A stretch of 64,000 bases of DNA, taken from NCBI RefSeq assembly GCF_004342625.1, contig NZ_SMAH01000002.1, positions 216,218 through 280,217 on the forward strand. The letters are read 5' to 3'. Positions 26,460-36,164 of the stretch are shown here, piece by piece. Position numbers and translations under genes: made by a program. Within the stretch, counting starts at the first letter, position 1. Every line of letters starts with the position of its first letter. The notes beneath the pieces are model-generated. The model saw only the letters and a list, made by a program, of their open reading frames with translations, did not search any database and was not told the origin of the DNA. Source of the stretch: Tepidimonas ignava. GTDB lineage: Bacteria; Pseudomonadota; Gammaproteobacteria; Burkholderiales; Burkholderiaceae_C.

Positions 26460-27875
26460 ATGACAAGCGGATGGGCGATGGCCGCGGTGGCCGCGGCGTT
26501 GGTGGGGTTTTTGTTCATCGGTTTGCGCGCGCGGCGCACCGACGAAGGGCTGGACGACTACCTGACCGCGCGCCACAGCCAAGGGGCGGGTACGTTGGCG
26601 CTGTCGTTTGTGGCGTCGGGCCTGGGGGCGTGGATCTTGCTCGTACCGCCCGAAGTGGCCGCCTTCGTGGGGCCGCTGGCGTTGGCCGGCTACGCGCTGG
26701 GGGCGGCGCTGCCGTTTGTGCTGCTGGCCTGGGCCGCCCCCGCGCTGCGGCGGCGTTTGCCCGCGGGCCGCAGCCTCACCGATTACGCCGGTGAGCGCTT
26801 CGGCACCCCGGTGCGCCTGTGGGTGCTCGGGCTGGCGCTGCTGTACATGCTTTGTTTTCTGACCGCCGAGTTGACCGCGTTGAGCAGCATCGTGGCGCTG
26901 CTGACCGGCGCCGATGGCCGCTGGGCCATGCTGGCGGTGGCCGGCGTCACGCTGGCCTACACCACCTGGGGCGGCCTGCGCGCCAGTCTGGCCACCGACC
27001 GCTGGCAAGCATGGTTGCTGCTGGTGCTGCTGGTGGGCGTCGCGACGCTGGCGCTGACCCAACCCGGCCCGTCGGTGACCGTCACGCCCAGCGCCCCGGC
27101 CGATGCCCCGCTGGCCGTGGGGCTGTCGGTGGCCGCCACCCTGGTGATTGCCGTCACGGCGGCCAACCTGTTCCACCAGGGCTACTGGCAGCGTCTGTGG
27201 GCCGCCACCGACACGCAGGCGCTGCACCGCGCCGCGTGGGCCGGGGCACTGGTCAGCGCGGGGGCCATCGCCGTGGTCGGCGCCTTGGGCATCGTGGCCG
27301 CGTTGCGCGGGCTGCCGTTGGGCCAGCCGCCGGTGCCGCTGTTTGCGTTGGTGCAGCAAGGTCCGGCCTGGGGGCTGTGGGCGGTGCTGCTGCTGGCGGT
27401 GGCGCTGGTGGCCTCGTCGGTCGATACGCTGCAAAGCGGCATCGCCTCGCTGCTGGTCACCCAGCACCGCGGCACCACGCTGCGCGGCGCGCGCTGGGCC
27501 ACGGTGCTGCTGATGGTGCCGGTGCTGCTGGTGGCGTGGCAGGGTCTGTCGGTGCTGCGGTTGTTCTTGGTGGCCGACTTGCTGTGCGCCACCGCCGCGG
27601 TGCCGTTGCTGCTGGGCCTGCACCCGCGCGTGCCGCGCCACGCCGCGCTGGCCGGCATGGTCGCCGGCGTGGTCGGCGCGGTGCTGCCCGACGCGCTGGC
27701 CAGCGGCAGCCTTGGGCAAGGCATTGTGGCGGCCACCTTCCCGGCCAACGTGCCCACGCTGGCCCCGTTTGTTGGGGCGTTGCTGGCCTCCAGCGCGGTG
27801 ACGCTGCTGCTGACCTGGCTTGATCAGGCGCGCGCGTCGCCCCAGCGCAGCGGGCAGCGGTCGTCGCCCACGTAA
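26460..27875 (+). CDS. thiV: Sodium:solute symporter family thiamine-related transporter (ThiV-like)
   Basis: SSS-family permease of 471 residues with 12-13 hydrophobic segments. Family features are the sodium-site region SGLGAWILLVPPEVAAF, AAPALRRRLPAGRSLTDYAGERFG and TANLFHQGYWQRLWAA. The TPP riboswitch directly upstream shows it is repressed when thiamine pyrophosphate is plentiful, so its cargo should be thiamine, a precursor (HMP or thiazole) or a related vitamin. SSS transporters under THI elements were predicted in comparative work under the name ThiV. The gene symbol rests on that analogy. ATG 26460 is set by the riboswitch ribosome site. Its end overlaps the convergent nucleotidyltransferase by 52 nt. 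Confidence 0.82.
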   Translation: MTSGWAMAAVAAALVGFLFIGLRARRTDEGLDDYLTARHSQGAGTLALSFVASGLGAWILLVPPEVAAFVGPLALAGYALGAALPFVLLAWAAPALRRRLPAGRSLTDYAGERFGTPVRLWVLGLALLYMLCFLTAELTALSSIVALLTGADGRWAMLAVAGVTLAYTTWGGLRASLATDRWQAWLLLVLLVGVATLALTQPGPSVTVTPSAPADAPLAVGLSVAATLVIAVTAANLFHQGYWQRLWAATDTQALHRAAWAGALVSAGAIAVVGALGIVAALRGLPLGQPPVPLFALVQQGPAWGLWAVLLLAVALVASSVDTLQSGIASLLVTQHRGTTLRGARWATVLLMVPVLLVAWQGLSVLRLFLVADLLCATAAVPLLLGLHPRVPRHAALAGMVAGVVGAVLPDALASGSLGQGIVAATFPANVPTLAPFVGALLASSAVTLLLTWLDQARASPQRSGQRSSPT

Positions 27876-28927
27876 GTGGCGCGGCCCCAGCGGTCCACGC
27901 AGTAGCTGGGTGACACGATCATGTCCTGAAACAGCATGCCCGCGCCGATGCGGGTGTACTCGAACAACACGCTGCGCTCGATGCGCGAGCCGGCGCGCAG
28001 ATGCGAGCCATGGCCGATCCAGGCCGGACCGACGATCGAGCAATCCGGCTCCAGCCGCACGCTGGAGCCTATGTACACCGGCCCGGTGATGTGCACGCGC
28101 TCGAAGTCGATGCGGGTGTTGAGCCCCACCCACACGCCCGGGCGGATTTCGGTGCCCGGCATGCGCATGTCGGCGATCTCGCCGCTGAGCACGCGCTGCA
28201 GCACCGACCAGTAGTCGCTCACACGGCCGATGTCGATCCAGTGAAACGGCCGGCTCTGCGCGTAAAACGGCAGCCCGCGCTGCACCAGCAGCGGAAAGAG
28301 CTGGCTGCCGATGTCAAACACCTGCCCCGACGGCACGAGGTCCAGCACCGCTGGCTCGAAGATGTAAATACCCGTGCTGGCCAGGTTGGAGCGCGCTTCG
28401 TCCGGTTGGGGCTTTTCCTGGAACGAGCGCACACGCCCATCGTCATCGGCCACGACGATGCCATAGTTGCTGACCTGCTCACGCGGCACCGGCAGCGTCA
28501 CCACCGACGCCAGCGCCCCCTTGGCGCGGTGCTCCTGCAACGCGGCCGTGATGTCCAGGTCCACCAAGGCATCGCCGCACAGCACGATGGTAGTGTCGTC
28601 AAAGAAGCCGCTTTGGTCCTGGATGCGCTTCATGCCCCCAGCCGAGCCCAGCGGCCGCGGCAGGATGTCGCCGTGCTCGTACACGCCTTCGTAGGAATAG
28701 CCAATTTCGACGCCCCAGCGCCGACCGTCACGGAAGTATTGTTCGATCTTGTGGTGGTTCCACGCCACGTTGACCATGATCTGCCGCACCCCGTGCGCGG
28801 CGAGGCGCTCGATCAGGTACTCCATCACGGGCTTATCCAGGATCGGCACCATGGGCTTGGGCCAGTCCTTGGTCAGGGGACGTACGCGGGTGCCCTGTCC
28901 CGCCGCCAATATCATGCCTTTGGCCAT
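27824..28927 (-). CDS. NDP-sugar nucleotidyltransferase (mannose-1-phosphate guanylyltransferase-like)
   Basis: Nucleotidyltransferase of 367 residues. The N-terminal Rossmann-like domain has the signature AAGQGTRVRPLTKDWPKPM and the metal site VLCGDALVDLD. The C-terminal part has hexapeptide-type turns (GVWVGLNTRI, GPVYIGSSV, SIVGPAWIG) that form a left-handed beta-helix. This layout is shared by glucose-1-phosphate and mannose-1-phosphate nucleotidyltransferases. The nucleotide and sugar are not decidable here. ATG 28927 is chosen because MAKGMILAAGQG is the canonical start and a terminator ends at 28945. It probably serves envelope glycan synthesis. Confidence 0.88.
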   Translation of the reverse strand: MAKGMILAAGQGTRVRPLTKDWPKPMVPILDKPVMEYLIERLAAHGVRQIMVNVAWNHHKIEQYFRDGRRWGVEIGYSYEGVYEHGDILPRPLGSAGGMKRIQDQSGFFDDTTIVLCGDALVDLDITAALQEHRAKGALASVVTLPVPREQVSNYGIVVADDDGRVRSFQEKPQPDEARSNLASTGIYIFEPAVLDLVPSGQVFDIGSQLFPLLVQRGLPFYAQSRPFHWIDIGRVSDYWSVLQRVLSGEIADMRMPGTEIRPGVWVGLNTRIDFERVHITGPVYIGSSVRLEPDCSIVGPAWIGHGSHLRAGSRIERSVLFEYTRIGAGMLFQDMIVSPSYCVDRWGRATYVGDDRCPLRWGDARA

Positions 28928-28944
28928 TGTTGTTGGTGGTGCAA

Positions 28945-28977
28945 CAAAAAAGCCCAGGCCTGGGTGGCGCTGGGCTT
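28945..28977 (-). terminator. Rho-independent terminator after tRNA-His
   Basis: On the minus strand AAGCCCAG and CTGGGCTT form an 8-bp stem with a 12-nt loop, followed directly by TTTTTGTTG. It lies 12 nt downstream of the tRNA-His 3' end and should end that transcript. Confidence 0.85.
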
Positions 28978-28988
28978 GAAGAACATAC

Positions 28989-29065
28989 TGGGGTGGCTGA
29001 TGGGACTCGAACCCACGACAACCAGAATCACAATCTGGGACTCTACCAACTGAGCTACAGCCACC
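28989..29065 (-). tRNA. tRNA-His (GTG)
   Basis: Cloverleaf with acceptor GTGGCTG/CAGCCAC, D-arm GCTCAGTTGGTAGAGT, anticodon loop TTGTGAT (GTG) and T-arm GTGGGTTCGAATCCCAT. An encoded G at -1 faces C73, the identity element of histidine tRNAs. The CCA end is encoded. It lies between ppiD and a terminator on the same strand. Confidence 0.97.
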
Positions 29066-29092
29066 GTGTAAAGCCCGCATTATAGCGGTGAA

Positions 29093-31018
29093 TCACCCCG
29101 CTGACCGAGGCTGCGCCCCCGCCGGCACGAGGATTTCGACCTTGTAGCGCTGGCGCAGCGCTTGCAGCAGCGCACGCGCTTCGCCGTCACCCCACAGTCG
29201 CGTGAGTTCGTGCGTCAAAGCCTCCTGCTGCGCAGCCGGCACCTCGGCGCGGGCCGCGCGCCGCACCCGCAGCACCATCGCACCTTCGTCGCCCAGGTCA
29301 ACGAGCGTCCAGGCTGGAGCGTCGCCCTGCAGGCGCACGCTCAGCGCAGCCCGCAAGGCCTTCGGGGGCAAGCCCTGCGCGTCCTGACGCGACACCACCA
29401 CCGGCACACGCAGCGCCGTGTCGGCGGGGGGCTGTGCTTGCCACTGGGCCAAACGGGCCTGGGCGTCGTCCAGCGCGGCCTGGCGTGCGCGCTCGGCCAC
29501 CAGGCGCTGACGCACCTGCGGCGCCACCGCCTCCAGCGGCTGGCGCTCGGCCTTGCGGTGCTCGACCACGCGCACCGCCAGCACGCGGCCGCCGCGCAAC
29601 TCGATGGGGCGGCTGTTGAGTTTGCGCGTCAGCGCCTCGTCGTCGAAGATCGCACGCAACGCCGCCGGATCCGCCAGCACGGGGTCGACGTCGCCCTCCA
29701 CCGGCCCTTGCCGCTGCACCGTGGCGCGCCGCACGCGCAGCCCCAGCGCCTGCGCCGCCGGCTGCAAGCTGTCGGCTTGCTCGTAGACCAGGTTGCCAAA
29801 GCGCTCGGACGCCTCGGCGAATTGCCGCGCAGCCTGCTGCTGGCGCCATTGGTCGGCCAATGCGGCACGCATTTTTTCAAAAGGCTCCACCGGCTGCTGC
29901 CGCACGTCCAGCACACGGATGATGTGCAGGCCAAAGTCGGTTTCGACGATGTCCGACACCTGCCCCTTGGCCAGCGCGAACACGGCGTCCTCAAAGGGCT
30001 TGACCATCGCGCCACGGCCAAACCAGCCCAGGTCGCCACCTTGGGCCGCCGACCCCGGGTCCTGCGAGTGTTGTCGCGCCAGCTCCGCGAACCGCTCGGG
30101 GTTGGCGCGCACTTCGGCCAGCAGCCGCTCGGCCTCGGCACGCACACGCGCCTTGTCCTCGGGCTTGGCGTCGGGCGCCAGCGTCAACAGGATGTGCGCG
30201 GCACGCCGTTGTTCGCGCTGCGCGGCCGCGGCCACGTTGGTGTCGTAATACTGCCGCAGCTCATCCTCGCTGGGCTGCAGGGTGCGCGCCAAGGCGTCGC
30301 GGTCCAACACCAGGTATTCCACCACCGCCTGCTCGGGCGAGCGGAACGCGTCGGCATGCTGCTCGAAGTACGCGCGCAGGTCGTCATCCGACACCCGCAC
30401 CGCGGCCATGTGGTCCGCCGCACGGAACGCGGCCACGGCCACCTCGCGGCGCTCGAACCACGCCGCCGTGGCCAGTTCGACACTGGCCTTGGGCAGCCAC
30501 GCGCTGGCGGCGACCATCTCACCCAAGCGCTGGCGCTGCAGCGCGGCCCGCACCAGCGCCTCGTACTGCTCGGCCGTCATGCCCTGGCTGCGCAGCAGGT
30601 CTTGGTAGCGCTGCGTGTCCAGCGTGCCGTCGGGCTTGCGCAGGCTGGCGATCGTTGGATCCCGCAGCAACTCGGCCGCCAAGCGGCGATCGCTGACCAG
30701 CAACCGCATGTCAGCGGCCGCTCGGGTCAGCACGCGCTCGGTCACCATACGCTCCAGCGTCGCGCGACGGCTGTCATCGCTTTCCAGCAGCGCGCGGTCC
30801 ACCCCCGGCATCGCGGCCGCCAGCCGCTCCACTTCACGCCGGTGGACGGCCTCCCACTCGGTGCGGGTGATGCGCTCGCCCGCGACCCGGGCCACCGGCT
30901 CGGCGCGCTCGCGAAAGCTGGTGTAGCCCTGCACGCCGAAGAAGATGAACGAAGGGATGATCAACAACATGAGCAGCGCCATCAGCAGCTTCATGTTGTT
31001 GCGAAAAACGTCGAACAT
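29093..31018 (-). CDS. ppiD: Periplasmic peptidyl-prolyl isomerase/chaperone PpiD
   Basis: Membrane-anchored folding factor at the exit of the Sec translocon. The 641 residues have one N-terminal membrane segment (about 10-30, [19 protein letters not shown]) and a SurA-N-like chaperone region with [15 protein letters not shown] parvulin domain (about 270-375) contains [13 protein letters not shown] and [21 protein letters not shown], and a C-terminal chaperone part follows. Length matches E. coli PpiD (623). As in E. coli it follows hupB, though here a tRNA-Val and a terminator lie between them and tRNA-His follows. Confidence 0.95.
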   Translation of the reverse strand: MFDVFRNNMKLLMALLMLLIIPSFIFFGVQGYTSFRERAEPVARVAGERITRTEWEAVHRREVERLAAAMPGVDRALLESDDSRRATLERMVTERVLTRAAADMRLLVSDRRLAAELLRDPTIASLRKPDGTLDTQRYQDLLRSQGMTAEQYEALVRAALQRQRLGEMVAASAWLPKASVELATAAWFERREVAVAAFRAADHMAAVRVSDDDLRAYFEQHADAFRSPEQAVVEYLVLDRDALARTLQPSEDELRQYYDTNVAAAAQREQRRAAHILLTLAPDAKPEDKARVRAEAERLLAEVRANPERFAELARQHSQDPGSAAQGGDLGWFGRGAMVKPFEDAVFALAKGQVSDIVETDFGLHIIRVLDVRQQPVEPFEKMRAALADQWRQQQAARQFAEASERFGNLVYEQADSLQPAAQALGLRVRRATVQRQGPVEGDVDPVLADPAALRAIFDDEALTRKLNSRPIELRGGRVLAVRVVEHRKAERQPLEAVAPQVRQRLVAERARQAALDDAQARLAQWQAQPPADTALRVPVVVSRQDAQGLPPKALRAALSVRLQGDAPAWTLVDLGDEGAMVLRVRRAARAEVPAAQQEALTHELTRLWGDGEARALLQALRQRYKVEILVPAGAQPRSAG

Positions 31019-31035
31019 GGGTCGTGCGCGGTATC

Positions 31036-31073
31036 AAAAACAAAAGGGCGCGACATCTTAGCATCGCGCCCTT
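31036..31073 (-). terminator. Rho-independent terminator after tRNA-Val
   Basis: AAGGGCGCGA and TCGCGCCCTT form a perfect 10-bp stem with a 10-nt loop, followed on the minus strand by TTTTGTTTTTG. It should end the hupB/tRNA-Val transcript just before ppiD. A second small hairpin (CGGGGC/GCCCCG, 31081-31098) lies upstream of it. Confidence 0.85.
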
Positions 31074-31121
31074 GTTGAGTCGGGGCGCCGTTGCCCCGAT
31101 GGCATGGATGGAACCGGTGGG

Positions 31122-31197
31122 TGGTGGGTGCTGACGGGATCGAACCGCCGACCTACGCCTTGTAAGGGCGCCGCTCTACCAGCTGAGCTAAGCACCC
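31122..31197 (-). tRNA. tRNA-Val (TAC)
   Basis: Cloverleaf with acceptor GGGTGCT/AGCACCC, D-arm GCTCAGCTGGTAGAGC, anticodon stem-loop GCGCC-CTTACAA-GGCGT (anticodon TAC) and T-arm GGCGGTTCGATCCCGTC. A73 and an encoded CCA end are present. It starts 14 nt after the hupB stop and is probably processed from the same transcript. Confidence 0.97.
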
Positions 31198-31211
31198 GGT
31201 CCGCTACCGGG

Positions 31212-31487
31212 TCAGCCGTTGACGCTGTCTTTGAGCATCTTGCCCGGACGAAACTTCGGTATTTTAGCCGCTGGGATCTCCACTTCCTCGCCGGTGCGGG
31301 GGTTGCGGCCTTTGCGCGCGGCGCGCTCCTCAACGCCGAAGGTGCCAAACCCCACCAGGGTCACCTCACCGCCGCGTGCCAGGGTCGTGGTCACACCCTG
31401 CAGCAGCGCGTCCAGCGCGCGCGCCGCCTGTTGCTTGGTCAGCTCGGCGTGCTCGGCGATGTGTTCGATCAGTTGTGCTTTGTTCAT
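31212..31487 (-). CDS. hupB: DNA-binding protein HU-beta
   Basis: Histone-like nucleoid protein of 91 residues that bends DNA as a dimer. [21 protein letters not shown] and the beta-arm with [14 protein letters not shown] are canonical, including the intercalating proline at the arm tip. The start ATG 31487 is the only sensible one. The ppiD gene follows after the tRNA-Val, as in the hupB-ppiD order of enterobacteria. TAGAAT at 31548-31543 could be the -10 of its promoter. Confidence 0.97.
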   Translation of the reverse strand: MNKAQLIEHIAEHAELTKQQAARALDALLQGVTTTLARGGEVTLVGFGTFGVEERAARKGRNPRTGEEVEIPAAKIPKFRPGKMLKDSVNG

Positions 31488-31555
31488 CGTAGGCTCTCCG
31501 CGTGTCCGGCTGCGGGCGCCGCAACCGGCGAAAAAGCGCCGTATTCTAGTCGTGC

Positions 31556-32662
31556 TCAGGCGCCATGCCGCAGTGCGTCGGCGACAGCGCGTCCCACGTC
31601 GGTGGTGCGGTCGTGCCCCCCCAGGTCTGGGGTGCGCGGGCCGCCACCGGCCGGGTCCAACACCGCCTCGATGGCGCGCAAGATGGCGTCGTGCGCCTGA
31701 CGGTACCCCAAAAAGTCCAGCATCAGCGCGCCCGACCAAATTTGCCCGATCGGGTTGGCGATGCCGCGCCCGGCGATGTCCGGGGCGGAGCCGTGCACCG
31801 GCTCGAACAGCGAAGGGTGGCGCCGCTCGGGGTTGAGGTTGGCCGACGGCGCAATGCCGATGGTGCCGGTGCACGCGGGCGCCAGGTCGCTCAAGATGTC
31901 GCCAAAGAGGTTGCTGGCCACGACGACGTCGAAAGCCTCGGGCCGCTGCACAAAGTGCGCGGTCAGGATGTCGATGTGGTATTGGTCCACCTGCACGTCC
32001 GGGTAGGCCGCCGCCATGGCGCGCACCCGCTCGTCCCAGTACGGCATCGTGATGGCGATGCCATTGGACTTGGTGGCGCTGGTCAGGTGTTTGCGCGGGC
32101 GCGAGCGCGCCAGCTCGAACGCGTAGCGCAGCACGCGGTCCACCCCGTGGCGCGTCATCACGGTTTCCTGCACCACCAGCTCGCGCTCGGTGCCTTCGAA
32201 CATGCGCCCGCCGATGCTGGAGTACTCCCCTTCGGTGTTTTCGCGCACGATCAGCATGTCGATGTCGCCCGGCGCGCGCGGCGTGCCGTCGCGTCGCACC
32301 AACGGCGAGCGCACCCCGGGCATCAAGCGCGCGGGGCGCAGGTTCACGTACTGGTCGAACGCGCGCCGAAACTGCAGCAGCGAGCCCCACAGCGAGACGT
32401 GGTCGGGAATCTTGGCCGGCCAGCCCACGGCGCCAAAAAAGATCGCGTCGTGCCCGCCGATGCGCTCGCGCCAATCGTCCGGCAGCATCTGGCCGTGGCG
32501 CTCGTAGTACGGCCAGCAGGCAAAGTCGAAGTGATCGAACGCCAGGCCGATACCGAAGCGCTCGGCCGCCGCCTGCAGCACGCGCAAGCCCTCGGGCATC
32601 ACCTCGGTGCCGATGCCATCGCCAGGGATCACCGCGATGCGGTGCACACGTTGGGTCGTCAT
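31556..32662 (-). CDS. Tartrate/D-malate dehydrogenase (TtuC/DmlA-like)
   Basis: NAD- and metal-dependent oxidative decarboxylase of the isocitrate/isopropylmalate dehydrogenase superfamily, 368 residues. [14 protein letters not shown], the [13 protein letters not shown] loop, the catalytic Lys in SATKSNGI, the metal-binding Asp residues in NLFGDILSD and [15 protein letters not shown] are visible. The N-terminal [20 protein letters not shown] matches the tartrate/D-malate branch and not LeuB. The likely role is conversion of D-malate to pyruvate or of tartrate to oxaloglycolate. leuC and leuD are absent nearby, which also argues against LeuB. Confidence 0.88.
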   Translation of the reverse strand: MTTQRVHRIAVIPGDGIGTEVMPEGLRVLQAAAERFGIGLAFDHFDFACWPYYERHGQMLPDDWRERIGGHDAIFFGAVGWPAKIPDHVSLWGSLLQFRRAFDQYVNLRPARLMPGVRSPLVRRDGTPRAPGDIDMLIVRENTEGEYSSIGGRMFEGTERELVVQETVMTRHGVDRVLRYAFELARSRPRKHLTSATKSNGIAITMPYWDERVRAMAAAYPDVQVDQYHIDILTAHFVQRPEAFDVVVASNLFGDILSDLAPACTGTIGIAPSANLNPERRHPSLFEPVHGSAPDIAGRGIANPIGQIWSGALMLDFLGYRQAHDAILRAIEAVLDPAGGGPRTPDLGGHDRTTDVGRAVADALRHGA

Positions 32663-32701
32663 CTCACACTCACCTCCTCCAAGGGCATCGGACGCCGGCC
32701 C

Positions 32702-33592
32702 TCAACGCCCGCCGCGCACCACCAGCGCCACGCCCAGCGCGGTCAGCGCCGTGCCGGCCAGCGTGGTGGGCGTGATCGGCTCGCCAAACAGCACCCAGGC
32801 CAGCACCGCCGTGCAGGGCGGCACCAGGTACATCAGGCTGGTCACGCTGGCCGCCGCACCGCGCTGGATCAGCAGGTACAGCAGGGAGCTGCCGCCCAGC
32901 GTCAGCCCCAGCACCGACCACGCCATGGCACCGGCGGACTGCGCGTTCCAGTGCATCGGTTCGGCCTCCAGCAGCGCCAGCGGCAGCGTCACCAGCAGCG
33001 CCGCGCCCAGCTGCACGGTGTTGGCGGTGCGCACGTCGCACGGCCGCACGTGGCGCTTTTGGTACAGCGTGCCCACGGTGATGGCCAACAGCGCCCCCAC
33101 CGCGTAGGCCAGGTTCAACGGCGTGGCGCTGTCGCCGGGGCCGCCGTGGCCGAACTTGTGCCACACCACCAGCACCAGGCCCACCAAGCCCAACAGCAGC
33201 CCCAACCACTGGCGCGGCGTGACGCGCCCGCCCGTGGCCGACAACCACACGGCGGTGAGCACCGGCTGCAGCCCGACGATCAGCGCCGACAGGCCCGCCC
33301 CCATGCCCGCTTTGACCGCCGCCCACACCCCGCCCAGGTAGCCGGCGTGCATCAGCACCCCTGTCAAGGCCAAATGCCCCCACTGCGCGCGCTCTCGGGG
33401 CCACGGCACGCGCGCCAGCGCGATCCACGCCCCGAACGCCGCGATCGACAGCGCGTAGCGCCAAGCCAAAAACGTCATCGGCGGCGCGTGGGGCATGCCG
33501 TAGCGCGCCACGATGAAGCCGGTGCTCCAGATCAGCACAAACACCGCCGGCATGGCGCGGATCCACAGCGAATCGGTCTCGGAGGTGGTCAT
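32702..33592 (-). CDS. EamA/DMT-family transporter
   Basis: Drug/metabolite transporter superfamily permease of 296 residues with ten hydrophobic segments in two EamA repeats. The first starts PAVFVLIWSTGFIVARYG and the second SAGAMAWSVLGLTLGGSSLL. The ATG at 33592 is chosen because upstream in-frame sequence runs through pgsA. The gene lies 8 nt after the pgsA stop, so the two are probably cotranscribed. The substrate (amino acid, metabolite or drug) cannot be inferred. Confidence 0.88.
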   Translation of the reverse strand: MTTSETDSLWIRAMPAVFVLIWSTGFIVARYGMPHAPPMTFLAWRYALSIAAFGAWIALARVPWPRERAQWGHLALTGVLMHAGYLGGVWAAVKAGMGAGLSALIVGLQPVLTAVWLSATGGRVTPRQWLGLLLGLVGLVLVVWHKFGHGGPGDSATPLNLAYAVGALLAITVGTLYQKRHVRPCDVRTANTVQLGAALLVTLPLALLEAEPMHWNAQSAGAMAWSVLGLTLGGSSLLYLLIQRGAAASVTSLMYLVPPCTAVLAWVLFGEPITPTTLAGTALTALGVALVVRGGR

Positions 33593-33600
33593 CGCGGTCT

Positions 33601-34167
33601 TCAGCGCGCGCGGGCGCGGATTTCGGGCAGGGCTTTTTGCAGGTAGTACACCATCGACCACACCGTCAACACCACCGCGGCCCACAACAACAGCGTGCCC
33701 CACCAGCGCGTATCCACGCCCCACAGCACGCCGTCGTACAGCAAAAAGGGAATGGCCACCATCTGCGTGGCGGTTTTGAGCTTGCCCACCATGTGCACGG
33801 CCACGCTGCGCACGGCGCCGATCTGCGCCATCCACTCGCGCAACGCCGAAATCGCGATTTCGCGCCCGATGATGATCAGCCCGGCAAACACATCGGCACG
33901 CCCCAGGTGCACCAGCACCAGGATGCAGGCGCTGACCAGAAATTTGTCCGCCACCGGGTCCAAAAACGCACCGAAGGCCGAGGTCTGGTTGAGCCGACGC
34001 GCCAAGTAGCCATCGGCCCAGTCGGTCAACGCGAACACAATGAACAGCGCCGTGGCCACGGTGTTGCGCCAGCCCTCGGCGGTGCCGGGCAGGTAAAACA
34101 CCGCCACGATCAGGGGGATGGCGGCGATGCGCGTCCAGGTCAGCAGCGTGGGCACGGTGAAAAACAT
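33601..34167 (-). CDS. pgsA: CDP-diacylglycerol-glycerol-3-phosphate 3-phosphatidyltransferase
   Basis: Commits CDP-diacylglycerol to phosphatidylglycerol synthesis in the inner membrane. The 188-residue protein has the CDP-alcohol phosphotransferase motif DG-x2-AR-x8-G-x3-D-x3-D in DGYLARRLNQ and GAFLDPVADK. It also has several membrane helices and the N-terminal TVPTLLTWTRIAAIP typical of PgsA. It lies 50 nt downstream of uvrC, a common pairing in Proteobacteria. Confidence 0.96.
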   Translation of the reverse strand: MFFTVPTLLTWTRIAAIPLIVAVFYLPGTAEGWRNTVATALFIVFALTDWADGYLARRLNQTSAFGAFLDPVADKFLVSACILVLVHLGRADVFAGLIIIGREIAISALREWMAQIGAVRSVAVHMVGKLKTATQMVAIPFLLYDGVLWGVDTRWWGTLLLWAAVVLTVWSMVYYLQKALPEIRARAR

Positions 34168-34217
34168 GGCCCCGCCATTATCGGGGCTGCCGGGGCGCCC
34201 AGCACGTCACCGCTGCA

Positions 34218-36164
34218 TCAGCGCAACGCCTGGTGGATGGTCTCGGCCAGCTCGCGCGAGATGCCCTCGACGCTGGCCAGCTCGTCGACGCTGGCCGCCG
34301 CCACCCCGCGCACGCCGCCAAACCGCGCCAGCAGCCGCGCGCGCCGCTTGGGGCCCACGCCCGGGATATCCTCCAGCCGGCTGGCGCCGGTGCGCGCCTT
34401 GGCGCGGCGCGCCCGCATCCCCGTGATGGCAAAGCGGTGCGCCTCATCGCGGATCTGCGCCACCAGCAACAGCGCGCTGGACTGCGCGCCCAGCGCCACC
34501 TTGGGGCGGCCATCGGCGAACACCAGCTCCTCCAAGCCCACTTTGCGTCCTTCGCCTTTTTCGACGCCCACCAAGCGCCCAGGATCCAGGCCCAGCGCCT
34601 CGAACACCTCGCGCGCCACGCCCACCTGGCCCACGCCGCCGTCGATCAGCACCACGTCGGGCAGCCGCGCCTGCGCGTCGTCGCCCTCGTCGCCCCCGCG
34701 CTCGGCCAACGCCGCGGCCACGCGCGCGTAGCGGCGCTGCAGCACCTGGCGCATCGCCGCGTAGTCGTCGCCGGGCGTCACGCCCTCAACGGTGTAGCGG
34801 CGGTATTGGCGCGGCTGCAGCTGGTGCTGCTCGTACACCACGCACGCCGCCATCGTGGCCTCGCCCGCGGTGTGCGAAACGTCGAAGCACTCGATGCGCA
34901 GCGCCGCCAGCGCCTCGGGCGTGTTGGCATCCAGCCCCAGCGCCTGGGCCAAGGCGCGCGTGCGCGCCTGCTGCGAGCCTTCCTCGGCCAGCAGGCGCGC
35001 CAGTTGCAGCTCGGCGTTGCGCTGCGCCAGCTCCAGCCACACGCGGCGCTGCTCACGCGGCTGCCACACCGCGCGCACGCGGGTGTGCCAGCGCTCGCCG
35101 AGCGCCTGCAGCAGCCCTTCGTCCACCGGCGCGCCCAGCACCAGCACGGGCGGCGGCGCCACCTCGCTGTAATGTTGGGCAATGAACGCCTCCAGCACGC
35201 GTTGCGCCGGCTCGGCGCCCTCCTCCACATCGGCCAGCGCCGCGCCGTCTTCCACGTGCGCGGGGAAGCTGGGCCGGTCACCCAGGTGGCGACCACCGCG
35301 CACCATGGCCAGGTTGACGCAGGCGCGCCCGCCCTGCAGCTGCACCGCGATGATGTCCACGTCCTGGTCGTCGTAGGCCTGCATCGCCTGCTGCTGCAAC
35401 ATCGTCGACAGCGCCGCGATCTGATCGCGCACCTGCGCCGCCTGCTCAAACGCCCATTGCTCGGCCAGCGCCTGCATGCGCGCCTGCAGCGCGTCCAGCA
35501 CCTGTTGGCTGCGCCCTTCCAAAAAATCGCACGCCGCGCGCACGTCGGCGGCGTACTCAGCCGGGCTGATCGCCCCCACACACGGCGCGCTGCAGCGCTT
35601 GATCTGGTGCAGCAGGCACGGCCGCGTGCGGTGCGCGAACACGGTGTCTTCGCAGGTGCGCAGCCGAAACACCTTTTGCAGCCACTGGATCGTTTCCTTG
35701 ACGGCCCAGCCGTTGGGGTACGGCCCAAAATACCGGTGCGGCCGCTGCGCCGGGCCGCGGTAGTACGACACGCGCGGGTAGTGCCCGGGGTCGGGCGGCT
35801 GCGCCGCCGTAGCCCCCGCCGCCCAGGTGCTGCCGCTGATGCGCAGGTAGGGGTAGCTTTTGTCGTCGCGAAACAGGATGTTGTAGCGCGGCTGCTGCGT
35901 CTTGATGAGGTTGTTTTCCAGCAACAGCGCCTCGGCCTCCGAACGCACCACGGTGGTTTCCAGCCGCGCGATCTTGGCCACCATGTGACCGATGCGCGTG
36001 CCGTCGTGGGTTTTCTGGAAATAGCTGCTGACGCGGCGCTTGAGGTCGCGCGCCTTGCCCACGTACAGCAGCTGCCCGGCGGCGTCGAAAAAACGGTACA
36101 CCCCGGGCAGCGCCGGCAACGCCGCCACGGTGCGCAACAATTCGTCGCTGTGGACCGATGACAT
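34218..36164 (-). CDS. uvrC: Excinuclease ABC subunit C
   Basis: Endonuclease that makes both incisions in nucleotide excision repair. The 648 residues contain the GIY-YIG nuclease domain (about 15-95, GVYRFF and LLYVGKA), a UVR motif near 205-240, and an RNase H-like domain with [14 protein letters not shown]-terminal helix-hairpin-helix pair is present ([20 protein letters not shown]). ATG 36164 gives a typical N-terminus. Its start codon overlaps the start codon of the divergent earP gene in a shared CATG. Confidence 0.96.
   Translation of the reverse strand: MSSVHSDELLRTVAALPALPGVYRFFDAAGQLLYVGKARDLKRRVSSYFQKTHDGTRIGHMVAKIARLETTVVRSEAEALLLENNLIKTQQPRYNILFRDDKSYPYLRISGSTWAAGATAAQPPDPGHYPRVSYYRGPAQRPHRYFGPYPNGWAVKETIQWLQKVFRLRTCEDTVFAHRTRPCLLHQIKRCSAPCVGAISPAEYAADVRAACDFLEGRSQQVLDALQARMQALAEQWAFEQAAQVRDQIAALSTMLQQQAMQAYDDQDVDIIAVQLQGGRACVNLAMVRGGRHLGDRPSFPAHVEDGAALADVEEGAEPAQRVLEAFIAQHYSEVAPPPVLVLGAPVDEGLLQALGERWHTRVRAVWQPREQRRVWLELAQRNAELQLARLLAEEGSQQARTRALAQALGLDANTPEALAALRIECFDVSHTAGEATMAACVVYEQHQLQPRQYRRYTVEGVTPGDDYAAMRQVLQRRYARVAAALAERGGDEGDDAQARLPDVVLIDGGVGQVGVAREVFEALGLDPGRLVGVEKGEGRKVGLEELVFADGRPKVALGAQSSALLLVAQIRDEAHRFAITGMRARRAKARTGASRLEDIPGVGPKRRARLLARFGGVRGVAAASVDELASVEGISRELAETIHQALR

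Noticed and set aside
31488..32474. In-frame extension of hupB to a 420-residue protein
   Set aside because: The upstream part is an out-of-frame reading of the tartrate dehydrogenase gene. HU is complete from ATG 31487.
31556..32662. 3-isopropylmalate dehydrogenase (leuB) as the identity
   Set aside because: The [18 protein letters not shown] segment and lack of leuCD neighbours fit the tartrate/D-malate branch better.
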